Positions 32,964 through 43,023 of a DNA stretch of 64,000 nucleotides are shown here, piece after piece. The notes below the pieces were generated by a model. The model saw only the letters and a list, made by a program, of their open reading frames with translations. It was not told the origin of the DNA and ran no database searches. The translations under genes and the position numbers were made by a program. Numbering within the stretch: the first letter of the stretch is position 1; the number at the start of each line of letters is the position of its first letter. The DNA is taken from NCBI GenBank assembly GCA_965262705.1, contig OZ253556.1, forward strand, positions 1,488,001 to 1,552,000. The letters are read 5' to 3'. This DNA is from UJ101 sp965262705. Its GTDB lineage: Bacteria; Bacteroidota; Bacteroidia; Flavobacteriales; UJ101.

Positions 32964-35927
32964 ATGACAAAAAAAAGGATTATTTACGGATTATATTTTA
33001 TAACAATTACTTTATCTGCACAAAAAGCCTCTATTTATGCAGCGAGTGATAAAGATTTTGGCTTAGCTACCGAGATTTACCAAAGCCAATCCTATTCGTT
33101 TGCACAATATCGTTATCGTGCAATTGCCACAGACGAAAAAAAATCCAGAGAGATTCGTGAGATTAGTCGGTTTTATGCTTTACTTTGTGGGATAAAACTT
33201 CATCAAGAAGGGGCTGTTGATCGTTTTGAGACCTTTGCTAAAGCACACCCTAATCAAAATTATGTTCAGGAATCATATCAGGATTTAGGAGAATATTTTT
33301 ACAAATCAGGAGATTATAAACAAGCTTTTACATATTATGATAAAGCAAATAAAAAGTACTATAAAAAGAGTGAAGAGGCTTTTCATGTGGGCTATGCGGG
33401 CTTTACGCAACATCAATACGATAGCGCATTATCTGCTTTTGAGCAGGTATTGCCCAGGTCTAAATTTTTTAATGACGCCCAATATTTCTCAGGGCATATT
33501 CTCTATCAACAAGGAAAAATACCTGCGGCAAAAAAGATTTTCACCCGCTTAAAATATACGAATAAGTATCGAAACAAAGTTCTTCCTTATTTGTTACAAA
33601 CTGCTTACAAAGATGCTGATTATGATCGAGCCATTGAAGAAGGAAAGAAACTTATCTCCGCGCATATCCGAACGGATAAGTCTGGAAAAGAACCCCAGAA
33701 ATTGATAGGTGAGAGCTATTTTAATAAGAAAAAATACCAGGACGCCATTCCTTATCTCGAAGAATATAAATCCTCTGCAAAGACGTTAACACCGGCAGAT
33801 TACTACCGCCTGGGATTTTCTTATGAGCAAACCGGAAATGCTAAGAAAGCCATTGAAAATTATAATAAAATTGTAGCCGGAAAAGATATAATTGCCCAAA
33901 AAGCCTATTATCAATTGGGGCACTCTTACATAAAAGAAGCGCAAAAAAAAGAAGCACTTAACGCGTTCAACTCAGCGGTTGAAATGGATTTTGATAGTAA
34001 AATAAAGGAAGATGCTTTTTACAATGCAGTGAAATTAAGCTATGAAATCGGCAGTTCGCAAAAAACCGTTCCTGAACTAATTAACAAGTATATGGATACC
34101 TTCCCTGGTTCTATACACCATGCCGAAATGCACAGATTACTAGTGAATTATTATCAAAATTTAGATGAATACGCACAGGCTTATACAATATTAAAAACCC
34201 AGTTGGTGAAGACCCGTCCTTCTTTAAAAGAAATACAGGCGCAAGTCGGTTATAAATATGGAGCACAATTATATGAAAAGGGAGATTATGCCCATGCAAA
34301 AAATATTTTTAATGAAGTAATCGCTCTTGGAATACAATTAAAGGAGGTAACCCGTGCATACTATTGGCTAGCACAGGCAGAATATCAACAAGGGTTTTAT
34401 GAAGAAGCATTACGCCGCCTTGAGCAATTGGAAAAACAAAAACCAAAAATCAAAGAAGCCCGTTATATTGATTATAACAAAGGCTATCTATACTTTAAAC
34501 AAAAGGACTATGAAAAAGCGGTCTATGCCTTTAAACAATTTATAGCACAAACTAAAGACTTGCGCTATAAACAAGATGCACAACTACGATTGGCAGATAG
34601 TGAGTATGCCTCAGGGCATTTTTGGGCGTCATTAGAAGAATATCAAAAGGCAATTGATGAAAAAGTTCCACAGCAGGATTACGCCGCTTTTCAAAAATCT
34701 ATGGTTTACGGACTGGTGGATCGCCGGGAGAAGAAACAACAAGAGCTGGAAAGTTTTTTAAAGAAATACCCGCAATCAGAATATGCAGATGATGCTATGT
34801 ATCAACTGGCAGGCACTTATTTTAAGCAGGGTAAAAATGAACTATCAGTTACCTTGTTCACACAAATGCGGCAACAATTTCCAGGGAGCCATCTAACGCC
34901 GTTTGCTGAATTAAAAAAAGCACAAATATATTATAATCGCCATGAGTTGAACAAGGCTTTGGAATCTTATAAAAGTATCGTTAAGGATTTTCCTAATAGT
35001 TCTGCAGCACAAGAGTCGGCAGTAAGCATTCAAAAAATATATACGCAAACGGGGCAAATATACGCTTATGAAAAATGGACAGAAGAAGTGGGAATTACCG
35101 TAGATAAAAATAAATTGAGCCGGTTAGCTTATGAAGCGGCTGAGAAGAAATATAATGAAAAAGATTTTGAAAAAGCAGCTCCTCTGTTCCATGATTTTTT
35201 AAAAAAATATCCGCAATCGGTGCATCAAACGAAAGCAAAGTATTATGAAGCAGAGAGTTTATATCAACTGCATAATGAGGAGCAGGCGCTTATACTTTTT
35301 GAAGAAATAAAACAAACACCTGCTTACCAAGTTAGAGCCTGCCTTAGATTAGCGCAAATTTATCTGAAGAAAGAACAAAAACCCCAAGCACTACATTCGT
35401 TATTGATGCTGAGCAAAAACACCTCAAACGAAGTCTATCAAAACTTTGCACAAGTAGGTATTATGAGAATTTATCATCTAAATCAGGAGGATGAGAAGGC
35501 GCTTCCTTACGCTAAAAAAGTACTGGAGAGTAACCACGCCTCGGCTTCAGCAAAGCAAGATGCAAAGTTGATTGTCGCTCGAAATTTGGTTAAAACAGAC
35601 TTGGAAAAAGCGCTGCCTTATTACGAAGAACTATCACATTCAAAAAAAGCCGCTGTCAAGGCAGAAGCCTTATATTATAAAGCAGAAGCCTTATCCCGGC
35701 AAAAACACTATAAAAAATCTAATGATTTGATTTTTGATTTGGCATCAAAATACGGATTACAAAAAAAGTGGACTGCAAGAGGATTGCTTATAATGGCGAA
35801 TAATTATCTAGCGTTGAAAGACCCTTATCAAGCCAACTATACGCTGGAAACCCTTATAAAAAGTTATCCGGAGATGACAGAGATCATCAAAAGAGCAACA
35901 ACAAAGCAAAATTTAATTAATAAATAA
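32964..35927 (+). CDS. Large secreted tetratricopeptide-repeat protein
   Basis: A 987-residue protein with a signal peptide (about 1-18, ending TLSAQ) followed almost entirely by TPR-type helical hairpins. Examples are YQDLGEYFYKSGDYKQAFTY, YYRLGFSYEQTGNAKKAIEN, YQLAGTYFKQGKNELSVTLF and YEKWTEEVG-adjacent repeats, with YPQSEYADDA and PNSSAAQES linkers typical of YfgC/BamD-like tol-pal repeats. It probably sits in the periplasm as a protein-interaction scaffold. The outer-membrane barrel gene starts 24 bases later, an arrangement often seen in Flavobacteriia, so the two likely work together. The precise function is unassigned. Confidence 0.85.
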   Translation: MTKKRIIYGLYFITITLSAQKASIYAASDKDFGLATEIYQSQSYSFAQYRYRAIATDEKKSREIREISRFYALLCGIKLHQEGAVDRFETFAKAHPNQNYVQESYQDLGEYFYKSGDYKQAFTYYDKANKKYYKKSEEAFHVGYAGFTQHQYDSALSAFEQVLPRSKFFNDAQYFSGHILYQQGKIPAAKKIFTRLKYTNKYRNKVLPYLLQTAYKDADYDRAIEEGKKLISAHIRTDKSGKEPQKLIGESYFNKKKYQDAIPYLEEYKSSAKTLTPADYYRLGFSYEQTGNAKKAIENYNKIVAGKDIIAQKAYYQLGHSYIKEAQKKEALNAFNSAVEMDFDSKIKEDAFYNAVKLSYEIGSSQKTVPELINKYMDTFPGSIHHAEMHRLLVNYYQNLDEYAQAYTILKTQLVKTRPSLKEIQAQVGYKYGAQLYEKGDYAHAKNIFNEVIALGIQLKEVTRAYYWLAQAEYQQGFYEEALRRLEQLEKQKPKIKEARYIDYNKGYLYFKQKDYEKAVYAFKQFIAQTKDLRYKQDAQLRLADSEYASGHFWASLEEYQKAIDEKVPQQDYAAFQKSMVYGLVDRREKKQQELESFLKKYPQSEYADDAMYQLAGTYFKQGKNELSVTLFTQMRQQFPGSHLTPFAELKKAQIYYNRHELNKALESYKSIVKDFPNSSAAQESAVSIQKIYTQTGQIYAYEKWTEEVGITVDKNKLSRLAYEAAEKKYNEKDFEKAAPLFHDFLKKYPQSVHQTKAKYYEAESLYQLHNEEQALILFEEIKQTPAYQVRACLRLAQIYLKKEQKPQALHSLLMLSKNTSNEVYQNFAQVGIMRIYHLNQEDEKALPYAKKVLESNHASASAKQDAKLIVARNLVKTDLEKALPYYEELSHSKKAAVKAEALYYKAEALSRQKHYKKSNDLIFDLASKYGLQKKWTARGLLIMANNYLALKDPYQANYTLETLIKSYPEMTEIIKRATTKQNLINK

Positions 35928-35950
35928 TTACTTTTGAAAAAAATAGTTTT

Positions 35951-37726
35951 ATGAAGCGAATACCTCTTCTTATGTTTGTTCTTTTTTTTTCAGGGGTTCG
36001 GGTTGTTTTTTCTCAAATCGAACAAGAAAGCATTGATATAGAAAAATCATATAATCCGGCGGTTCAGGAAGTAAAAAAGCTAGATGAAAGACCTAAAGCA
36101 GACCTTCGTGTAGAAAAGAAAAAACTAAAAATTCATTATTCGCCTATCAATCTTCCGGTAAAATCTGATTATAAACTGGCTGCCATTCATCCGGTAAAAC
36201 TTCCACCTAAAGATAAACGTTTTTTGTATAATAGTTATTTAAAAGCGGGGGGAGGGGTTCCTTTAACCATGCTGTTAGACAGTTATTTAGATTATGAATA
36301 TGACACCAATCGGCATTTAGGCGCTTTTCTTCATCATTTTAGCACAGATACCAAAGTTGAAAATGCTCGGGTGGATGATGATCAATCACAGAATAATTTA
36401 GAGTTATTTTATAAAACGGATGATGATGGCTGCTCTACCGAGCTAACCGCCGGCTATGACCGTTCTATTTATCATTATTATGGAATTGGGGATTTACATC
36501 AAATTTTCAGCCCTACAGAAGCAGATGATATTTACCATCAAGCAAAGGTAAAAAACAATTACCAGACTTTTTATTTGAATGCAGGATTAGACGGGTATAA
36601 GAATCGTCTGTTAAATAATTCTAATCTCTTGCTACGCTATTTCACAGGAGATTTTGGTGCAAAAGAATTTTACACCCGTTTAAACACAGAGTTGGCACAT
36701 AATACCAATAGACATTCTATGCCGCTAAATACCATTTATTTTAAAGGAAGTGCCCGGTTGAATCTGGAATACATCCATACCGATTTTGAACATGCTTTCA
36801 ACAGCATCAATGAAGCCGGATTTTTTAAAGCATCGCTTGCGCCTTTTATAACGATTACCAACGATATAAACTATCTTACCATAGGCATTGATGTAACCTA
36901 TAATGATAATTATAAGATCAATAACCATAAATTTCGTTTCTATCCGCATATAGAAGCTATGGTAAAAGCCGCAGAAGAATTTAGCATTTACGGAGGATTA
37001 AAAGGAGGGTTAAAGAACAATAATTATTATGATTTGGTGCAAAACAATCCATGGATCACCCCGGGCGTTTCACTTAAGCCGACTAATACCCTGTATAATA
37101 TTTATGGAGGAATAAAGGGCATTTTTAGCGAGGCTTTCCGATATAAAGGTGAGGTTTCTTATGCTGAGATTGAAAACTTTTTGCTTATGAGAAACACCCC
37201 TCTTGCAAATTCATTAAATCCGCCAACTATCATCCCTCCTTATCGTTTGGAAAACAGCTTTTATACGCTTTATGACCATGCAAAAAACCTCAGTATAAAA
37301 GGGGAATTGAATTATGTGGGCATTGAGCACCTGACGACTACCTTAACTGCTGCTTTCTACCATTATGATCTTAATAGAGAACCTTACGCATGGAATTATC
37401 CTGATTTTACTACAACCTTAGCCGCCGAATATAAATTATTCAATGATCAGCTAACCGTAGGCACAGAACTTTATTATATAGGCGAACGAAAAGATATAGC
37501 GTATGATTACTCTTCAGGTAATCGCCACAATGTGCCAGTAGATGACTATCCAGTAGATGACTATGTAGATGCCAATCTAAGAAGCCGCTATCGTATTAAC
37601 GATCGATGGGGTGCCTTTTTGAAATGGGATAATATTTTTGGCAGTTATGAACGATTTAAAAACTATCAAACTCAAGGTCCTCAGATTCTCGGGGGTGTTA
37701 CGTATAAATTTTCTGTAAAGCGATAA
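35951..37726 (+). CDS. Outer-membrane beta-barrel protein (TonB-receptor-like)
   Basis: A 591-residue exported protein with a signal peptide (about 1-21, ending RVVFSQ) and a short basic periplasmic segment (RPKADLRVEKKKLKIHYSP). It then has alternating aromatic/polar strands such as SYLKAGGGVPLTMLLDSYLD and NYNAGLDGY-like turns, ending GGVTYKFSVKR. It lacks the plug and TonB box of SusC proteins. Bacteroidota annotators usually call such proteins TonB-dependent receptor-like. It shows a short internal duplication, VDDYPVDDY, near residue 540. It is probably co-transcribed with the TPR gene. The cargo is unknown. Confidence 0.75.
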   Translation: MKRIPLLMFVLFFSGVRVVFSQIEQESIDIEKSYNPAVQEVKKLDERPKADLRVEKKKLKIHYSPINLPVKSDYKLAAIHPVKLPPKDKRFLYNSYLKAGGGVPLTMLLDSYLDYEYDTNRHLGAFLHHFSTDTKVENARVDDDQSQNNLELFYKTDDDGCSTELTAGYDRSIYHYYGIGDLHQIFSPTEADDIYHQAKVKNNYQTFYLNAGLDGYKNRLLNNSNLLLRYFTGDFGAKEFYTRLNTELAHNTNRHSMPLNTIYFKGSARLNLEYIHTDFEHAFNSINEAGFFKASLAPFITITNDINYLTIGIDVTYNDNYKINNHKFRFYPHIEAMVKAAEEFSIYGGLKGGLKNNNYYDLVQNNPWITPGVSLKPTNTLYNIYGGIKGIFSEAFRYKGEVSYAEIENFLLMRNTPLANSLNPPTIIPPYRLENSFYTLYDHAKNLSIKGELNYVGIEHLTTTLTAAFYHYDLNREPYAWNYPDFTTTLAAEYKLFNDQLTVGTELYYIGERKDIAYDYSSGNRHNVPVDDYPVDDYVDANLRSRYRINDRWGAFLKWDNIFGSYERFKNYQTQGPQILGGVTYKFSVKR

Positions 37727-37827
37727 AGGCTATTTTGGCTAGATTAAAAAAAGTTATTATTTTTTAAATGTTTTACTAACAATGAATTACGATTGTTAAA
37801 AAATTTTATGCCAAAGTCCTGAAAATT

Positions 37828-38076
37828 AGATTGTTGCAGAACACATAAAAAAGTATGAAAAAGAAAGCATCTCGCTTCAAACTGCTTCCTTAATTTGGCT
37901 GTGCTCAGCAACCATCTCAAAAAATTAAACACCGGAACAACCTAATGGTTGTTCCGGTGTTTAATTTTAGCTTACACTGACTTGCAGTTCCTCAAGCGTT
38001 GCAGTTCCTCAAGCGTTGCATTTCGGCAAGCTCAATACAAGCATTTTTTTGTTAGAGTGATTTTTGCAACGGGCTC
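37828..38076 (-). mobile_element. Composite, rearranged MITE-like element (copy J)
   Basis: A 249-bp element with family ends (AGATTGTTGCAGAACAC and TTTTTGCAACGGGCTC) whose middle has been rebuilt. It includes a REP-like GGCTGTGCTCAGCAACC piece, two facing copies of the family's central block that make a perfect 22-bp hairpin (37921-37968), a GCAGTTCCTCAAGCGTT doublet (37983-38016) and a TTTCGGCAAGCTCAATACAAG piece. It separates the barrel gene from SusC 3. Confidence 0.7.
37921..37968. repeat. Perfect 22-bp inverted repeat with TAAT loop
   Basis: AAAATTAAACACCGGAACAACC at 37921-37942 is followed by TAAT and its exact complement at 37947-37968. It arose from two head-to-head copies of the MITE centre. 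It would form a very stable RNA hairpin and may end transcription of the barrel gene. Confidence 0.9.
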
Positions 38077-38119
38077 AATTTATATGACGGTTAAAAAAAA
38101 TTTTTTGCTTAATTTTTTT

Positions 38120-38127
38120 TACTTTTG
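38120..38127 (+). promoter_or_regulatory. TAnnTTTG -7 box upstream of SusC 3
   Basis: TACTTTTG at 38120-38127 matches the Bacteroidota -7 consensus, 34 bases before the ATG at 38161. A TTTTTTG run lies at 38100-38106, closer than the usual -33 position, so only the -7 element is well supported. Confidence 0.45.
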
Positions 38128-38160
38128 AAAAATGGAAGGATTTCTTAACCTTAATTTAAC

Positions 38161-41100
38161 ATGAAGATAAAATTATTACGTTGCTTTGTTCTTTTAATTT
38201 GTTTTCAAGGACTAATGGCACAAACAAAAATTATAGGAAGGGTTACAGATAAGAACGGGGAAACTATACCGGGAGTAGGCGTTCTCGAAAAAGGAACCAA
38301 TAATGAGGTGGCTACGGATTTGGAGGGGAGTTACGCTATCTCAGTAAAAGAAGGAGCTGTACTTGAATTTTATATGATTGGTTTTGAAACGCAAGACATT
38401 TCTACGGATGAAAAAAAAACAATTAATGTAGTATTACAAGAATATATAGAAACCATTGAAAAGGTAGTTGTGATAGGCTATGGGTCACAAAAAAAATCAG
38501 ATGTTACAGGTTCAGTAGCTTCTATTGATGCAGAACAGATACAGCAATTACCAAGTATTAGCCTAGAACAAGCCATAGCCGGGAAAGTTGCTGGCGTTAA
38601 TGTATATACTAATTCCGGGAGGCCGGGGGGGAATACTAATATTAGGATTCGAGGCAACAACTCCATCAATTCAACTAACCGCCCGCTCTATGTGGTTGAC
38701 GGCGTTATTGGAGCAGGTACTATAAACTATTTAACCCCGAATGACATTGAAACAATGGAGGTTTTAAAAGATGCTTCTGCAACAGCAATTTATGGCGCGC
38801 GTGGCGCAAATGGAGTAATCATTGTAACAACAAAACGCGGGTCTAAAAAAGGCGGGCAATTGAGTTACGACAATTTTGTAAGTTTTAGCAAATTAACTCG
38901 TAAACTCAATGTGCTAAATGCTCAGGAATTTCTTCAAATAGAGATGAACTCCTATAACAATGCTCAAAAGTATGACCCGCAGGGCTGGGCAAATAGTAAG
39001 TATCAAAACCCGATGACTTATAGAAATAATCGTAAACTTTTTGATGTTAATGGTCACCCTCTTTATGATACAGATTGGCAAAAAGAAGCTACCCGAACAG
39101 CGTTCTCTCAAAATCACAATCTTTCTTTTACCGGAGGAAATAAGAAACAATCTTATGGGTTATTTCTAAATTATACTAGTTCAGAAGGGATCGTATTAGA
39201 ATCTTTTTTAGACCGTTATTCTGGAAGATTCGTTATGGATGGTCAAGTTAAAGATTGGTTAAAAGTAGGCGGGGGGATTACCTTTAATCATGTAAAGGAA
39301 AATAGAATAGACGGTGGAGTCGGAGGTCTAAGACCCTTGCGAATGATGGTGGAAGCACTGCCTATTATTCCTGTAAAATACAAAGACGACACCTATGGAT
39401 CAAATGCTGATTATCCAAATATGGAAGGAGGAGAGAACCCTGTTAATCTTTTGCGAAATATCGAGGATGTTATTGAGACGCAAAGCGTATTAGGGAATGT
39501 GTATGCAGATATTACCTTAGCAAACGGATTGAATTTGCGAAGTACGCTTGGAACCAACATAGAAAATAAAATAAGCAATTTCTACTCTGGTAGAACCTTG
39601 GCTGCGATAAGTGCTGATTTTCAAGGAGAGGCTTCTTCAACCAATGATCGCGATAATTACTGGCAATTTGAAAATTATCTAACCTACAAAAAATCATTTA
39701 ATAAAAATAACCTCTTAGAAGCATTGGCAGGCTTAGGCTGGCAGGAGCATAATTGGTTTAATGCTTATGCTGGAACCAAAGGTTTTTCAGATGATTTTTA
39801 CAAATACTATAGTTTACAAGCAGGTGCAAATCCAAATACTCCTACTTCTGAAACATATAAATGGACGATGAATTCTTATTTTGGGAGAGTAAACTATCAA
39901 CTGTATAAGAAATATTTATTTACAGTAACTGGTCGTTTAGACGGTTCTTCAAGATTTGGCAGTAATAATAAAAGAGCCTTTTTCCCTTCTGCAGCATTTG
40001 CATGGCGCGTTTCAAAAGAAAATTTCCTGAAAGGCAGCAAAACGATTTCTAATCTTAAATTAAGAACAAGTTACGGTGAAACGGGCAACTCAGAAATTGG
40101 GCAGTATAAATCTCTTTCTACGTTAAAGTCGGGTACTGCAATACTTGATGGAAAAAGAGCACCATCTGTAGGTATCGATAGGTTAGCAAATCCAAATTTA
40201 AAATGGGAAAGAGTCAACCAATTTGATGCAGGGCTGAACATAGGATTGTTTAACAACAGAATTAAAGCCGAAGCGGACTGGTATTATAAAAAAACCAAAG
40301 ATATGCTTCTAAATACCCCGGTGCCCACTTCAAGCGGATATTTCAGGGTTTATAAAAATATTGGAAGCGTTCAGAATACAGGGTTTGAATTTACTTTAAA
40401 TACGGTAAACATTACGACTAAGGATTTTGAATGGACTACTGACTTTAACCTTTCGTTCAATAAAAATAAAATTTTGGAATTAGGAGATGCTAACGATGAT
40501 ATCTTTCCTGGCCCATGGTTTCTATCACAAACCAATGTGCTAAGAGTTGGAGAAGCTGTAGGGTCCTTTTATGGATTAGTGCGGGAAGGAACCTATCAAA
40601 GTAATGAAGAGGAATTGGCTGCAAAATACGGTTATAAGCCGGGAGATATAAAACATGCTGATCTAAATAATGATGGTGAAATCAACGATAGCGATAGAAA
40701 AATTATTGGTAACGCCTATCCTGATTTTTTTGGGGCACTATTTAATACTTTTAGATATAAAAGTTTTGATTTGACATTAGATTTACAATATTCCTTTGGT
40801 AATGACGTTTTAAACCTTTCAAGGCACTCAGCAGAAGATAGAACGGGACAGGCAAATAGTTATGCAACAGTATTGGATGGCTGGACGCCCGACCACCAGG
40901 ATACCATGATTGTACAAAATCGTCCCTCCAGAGCAGGATATACTACTACTATAGATACCCGGATGGTCGAAGATGGATCTTTCATTAGAGGTAGAAATTT
41001 AATTCTTGGATATAATTTTCCAAAAGAATTTTTAAAAAGTCAAGGAATAAATCGTCTGAGGATTTACGCCTCTTTGCAGAATTTTTTCCTGATTACCCAT

Positions 41101-41217
41101 TATACAGGATACGACCCTGAAGTCTCTACTTACGAAGACGCTTTTGCTCAAGGAATCACATTTTTTGAATACCCCAAGCCCATAACTTTTACCTTAGGGA
41201 TAAATATTAATTTTTAA
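38161..41217 (+). CDS. SusC/RagA-family TonB-dependent transporter (pair 3)
   Basis: A 1018-residue importer with signal peptide (1-20, ending GLMA), carboxypeptidase-regulatory-like domain (about 24-94), TonB-box region KVVVIGYG (101-108), plug with RPLYVVDGVIGAGTIN and KDASATAIYGARGANGVIIV, and a long barrel ending TFTLGININF. The SusD partner starts 11 bases after its stop. The loops contain a GDIKHADLNNDGEINDSDRK EF-hand-like stretch common in SusC proteins. It is the only SusCD pair in the window on the plus strand. The ligand is unknown. Confidence 0.95.
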   Translation: MKIKLLRCFVLLICFQGLMAQTKIIGRVTDKNGETIPGVGVLEKGTNNEVATDLEGSYAISVKEGAVLEFYMIGFETQDISTDEKKTINVVLQEYIETIEKVVVIGYGSQKKSDVTGSVASIDAEQIQQLPSISLEQAIAGKVAGVNVYTNSGRPGGNTNIRIRGNNSINSTNRPLYVVDGVIGAGTINYLTPNDIETMEVLKDASATAIYGARGANGVIIVTTKRGSKKGGQLSYDNFVSFSKLTRKLNVLNAQEFLQIEMNSYNNAQKYDPQGWANSKYQNPMTYRNNRKLFDVNGHPLYDTDWQKEATRTAFSQNHNLSFTGGNKKQSYGLFLNYTSSEGIVLESFLDRYSGRFVMDGQVKDWLKVGGGITFNHVKENRIDGGVGGLRPLRMMVEALPIIPVKYKDDTYGSNADYPNMEGGENPVNLLRNIEDVIETQSVLGNVYADITLANGLNLRSTLGTNIENKISNFYSGRTLAAISADFQGEASSTNDRDNYWQFENYLTYKKSFNKNNLLEALAGLGWQEHNWFNAYAGTKGFSDDFYKYYSLQAGANPNTPTSETYKWTMNSYFGRVNYQLYKKYLFTVTGRLDGSSRFGSNNKRAFFPSAAFAWRVSKENFLKGSKTISNLKLRTSYGETGNSEIGQYKSLSTLKSGTAILDGKRAPSVGIDRLANPNLKWERVNQFDAGLNIGLFNNRIKAEADWYYKKTKDMLLNTPVPTSSGYFRVYKNIGSVQNTGFEFTLNTVNITTKDFEWTTDFNLSFNKNKILELGDANDDIFPGPWFLSQTNVLRVGEAVGSFYGLVREGTYQSNEEELAAKYGYKPGDIKHADLNNDGEINDSDRKIIGNAYPDFFGALFNTFRYKSFDLTLDLQYSFGNDVLNLSRHSAEDRTGQANSYATVLDGWTPDHQDTMIVQNRPSRAGYTTTIDTRMVEDGSFIRGRNLILGYNFPKEFLKSQGINRLRIYASLQNFFLITHYTGYDPEVSTYEDAFAQGITFFEYPKPITFTLGININF

Positions 41218-41228
41218 AAAATAAAACG

Positions 41229-42737
41229 ATGAAATCTATCAGGAAAAATTATATATTAATAGTATTAGGAACGATGTTATTCATCAATAACAACTGTTCT
41301 GATTTTCTAGAAGAAAAAGATAAATCACATTATAAACAAGGGGATTATTTTCAAACTGCCGAGCAGGCTAAATCTTTCGTTAATAAACTGTACGAAGGGT
41401 TGCGATTCATAACGGAGGGATCAGGAACATACGGTGAAAGTCCTTTTATGATGTTAGAATTTTCAACAGGATTATTAAATACGGAAGTCGGGCAGAGTAC
41501 TACCAATTTAGGCTATAGGAATCTCAATGGAAATGCAGAAGATAATTATGTAAAAACATGGTGGGAGAAATCTTACAACGCGATTCAAAACGCCAATGTT
41601 TTCATTGCCAGAATACCAGATGTTCAAATGGACGAAGCCACCAAAGAGCGTTATATGGGTGAGGCTAAGTTTATTCGTGCTTTTCATTACTTTAACCTGG
41701 TGAGAATGTTTGGTGATGTTCCTTTAATTTTGGAAGTGATTAATACAGAATCAGAACAATTATATCCGGAACGTAATCCACAGAATGAGGTTTATGAAAC
41801 GATTGTAAGTGATTTAACAGATGCCGAAAAATCTGGATTGCCCATGTCTGACAACACAGGCAGAGCCAGCTTAGGCGCTGTAAAATCATTGCTGTCAAGT
41901 GTATATCTTACTATGGCAGGATACCCTCTGCAGGCAGGCGATGAGTATTATAAAATGGCAGCTGATAAATCAAAGGAAGTAATAGATAGCGGTGTTTATC
42001 AATTGTTTGATGATTACGATGATTTGCATAATAGGGATATTAAAAATAAAGGTGAACTCATCTTTCAAAATCAGTATTTAGTCAGTGCGAACATTACTAA
42101 TCCATTAACTTCTTGGTTATTACCAAGATCACGAAATATTTCTAAATTTTCTGATGAATTTGGAGCAATGTATCCAATAAAGGCATTTATTGATGCTCAC
42201 GAAACTAATGATAAACGTATAGAAGAACAAGAATTTTATTTTACACATTATCCATCAATAGATAATCCTGATAAGGAGGTGCAATTTAATGCTCATTATA
42301 TTTACAAATTCTTTGATGAAGATGCAGTACTTAACACTGCACGAAGTGATCTTAACTGGACATTTATCCGTTATGCAGAAGTTTTACTTAATTATGCAGA
42401 GGCCGGTTATAAAGCCTCAGGCACCACTCCAGAAGTTACGGAAGCGATAAACAAAATTAGAAGAAGAGTTAACCTGCCGGAATACGGTGCAGGCAATCCG
42501 TTAACAGAAGAGGCTATATGGAAAGAGCGTTTCTATGAACTTGCCTTTGAAAACAAATATCGGTTTGATATGGTTAGACGAAGAAAAGCGCTGAATCTAA
42601 ATACCAATAAATTTGAGAATCTGATTGGCCATAAATTTAACTACGGGCCAACCTTTACAGAAAAATATCTTTTATTCCCCATACCGCAAACTGAAATAGA
42701 TAATAATAAAAAATTGACGCAAAACCCAGAATGGTAG
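41229..42737 (+). CDS. RagB/SusD-family outer-membrane lipoprotein (pair 3)
   Basis: A 502-residue surface lipoprotein. The signal segment ends FINNNC with lipidated Cys23, then SDFLEEKDKSHYKQGDYF. RAFHYFNLVRMFGDVPLILE is the diagnostic SusD N-terminal motif, and the C-terminal part has WTFIRYAEVLLNYAEAGYKA, INKIRRRVNLPEYG, ERFYELAFENKYRFDMVRRR and LFPIPQTEIDNNKKLTQNPE. All family hallmarks are intact. It ends the two-gene unit. MITE copy K follows 76 bases later. Confidence 0.94.
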   Translation: MKSIRKNYILIVLGTMLFINNNCSDFLEEKDKSHYKQGDYFQTAEQAKSFVNKLYEGLRFITEGSGTYGESPFMMLEFSTGLLNTEVGQSTTNLGYRNLNGNAEDNYVKTWWEKSYNAIQNANVFIARIPDVQMDEATKERYMGEAKFIRAFHYFNLVRMFGDVPLILEVINTESEQLYPERNPQNEVYETIVSDLTDAEKSGLPMSDNTGRASLGAVKSLLSSVYLTMAGYPLQAGDEYYKMAADKSKEVIDSGVYQLFDDYDDLHNRDIKNKGELIFQNQYLVSANITNPLTSWLLPRSRNISKFSDEFGAMYPIKAFIDAHETNDKRIEEQEFYFTHYPSIDNPDKEVQFNAHYIYKFFDEDAVLNTARSDLNWTFIRYAEVLLNYAEAGYKASGTTPEVTEAINKIRRRVNLPEYGAGNPLTEEAIWKERFYELAFENKYRFDMVRRRKALNLNTNKFENLIGHKFNYGPTFTEKYLLFPIPQTEIDNNKKLTQNPEW

Positions 42738-42813
42738 ATAAAATACTAACTTTATTTTAACTTTATCTAAAGCATCTCTTTTTGTGAGGTCTTTTAGATT
42801 TTTATATCTTAAT

Positions 42814-42987
42814 GAGACCGTTGCCAGAATACATAAAAACTCATGGGAACGAAAGCGTTTAACCTCAAACTGCTTCCTTCTCAAAATTTTGAGCCCTTTA
42901 CAAAAACAATTTAACAAATGCAGGTCAGCGCCAGTTAAAGTTAAATGATTTAATATATGGATATTTTACTTATTGCGCAAAGGTCTC
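42814..42987 (-). mobile_element. Rearranged MITE-like element (copy K)
   Basis: The left half matches reverse-oriented family copies (GAGACCGTTGCCAGAATAC, then CTCAAACTGCTTCCTTCTC). The right half is replaced by a GCAGGTCAGCGCCAGTTAAAG piece before the terminal GCAAAGGTCTC. No target duplication is seen. The right end overlaps the promoter region of the glycosyltransferase gene. Confidence 0.6.
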
Positions 42988-42998
42988 AACAAATACAC

Positions 42999-43006
42999 TA
43001 TCTTTG
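42999..43006 (+). promoter_or_regulatory. TAnnTTTG -7 box upstream of the polyprenol-mannose-type synthase
   Basis: TATCTTTG at 42999-43006 lies 18 bases before the chosen ATG at 43024. A TTG at 42973-42975 inside the MITE end could serve as the -33 element, although the 23-base spacing is long. If real, the MITE supplies part of this promoter. Confidence 0.4.
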
Positions 43007-43023
43007 CTCACATATATTTTTAT

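Noticed and set aside
42973..43023. Upstream start of the glycosyltransferase
   Set aside because: It lies within the end of a MITE and precedes the MYEDIVIIPTYNE start typical of the family.
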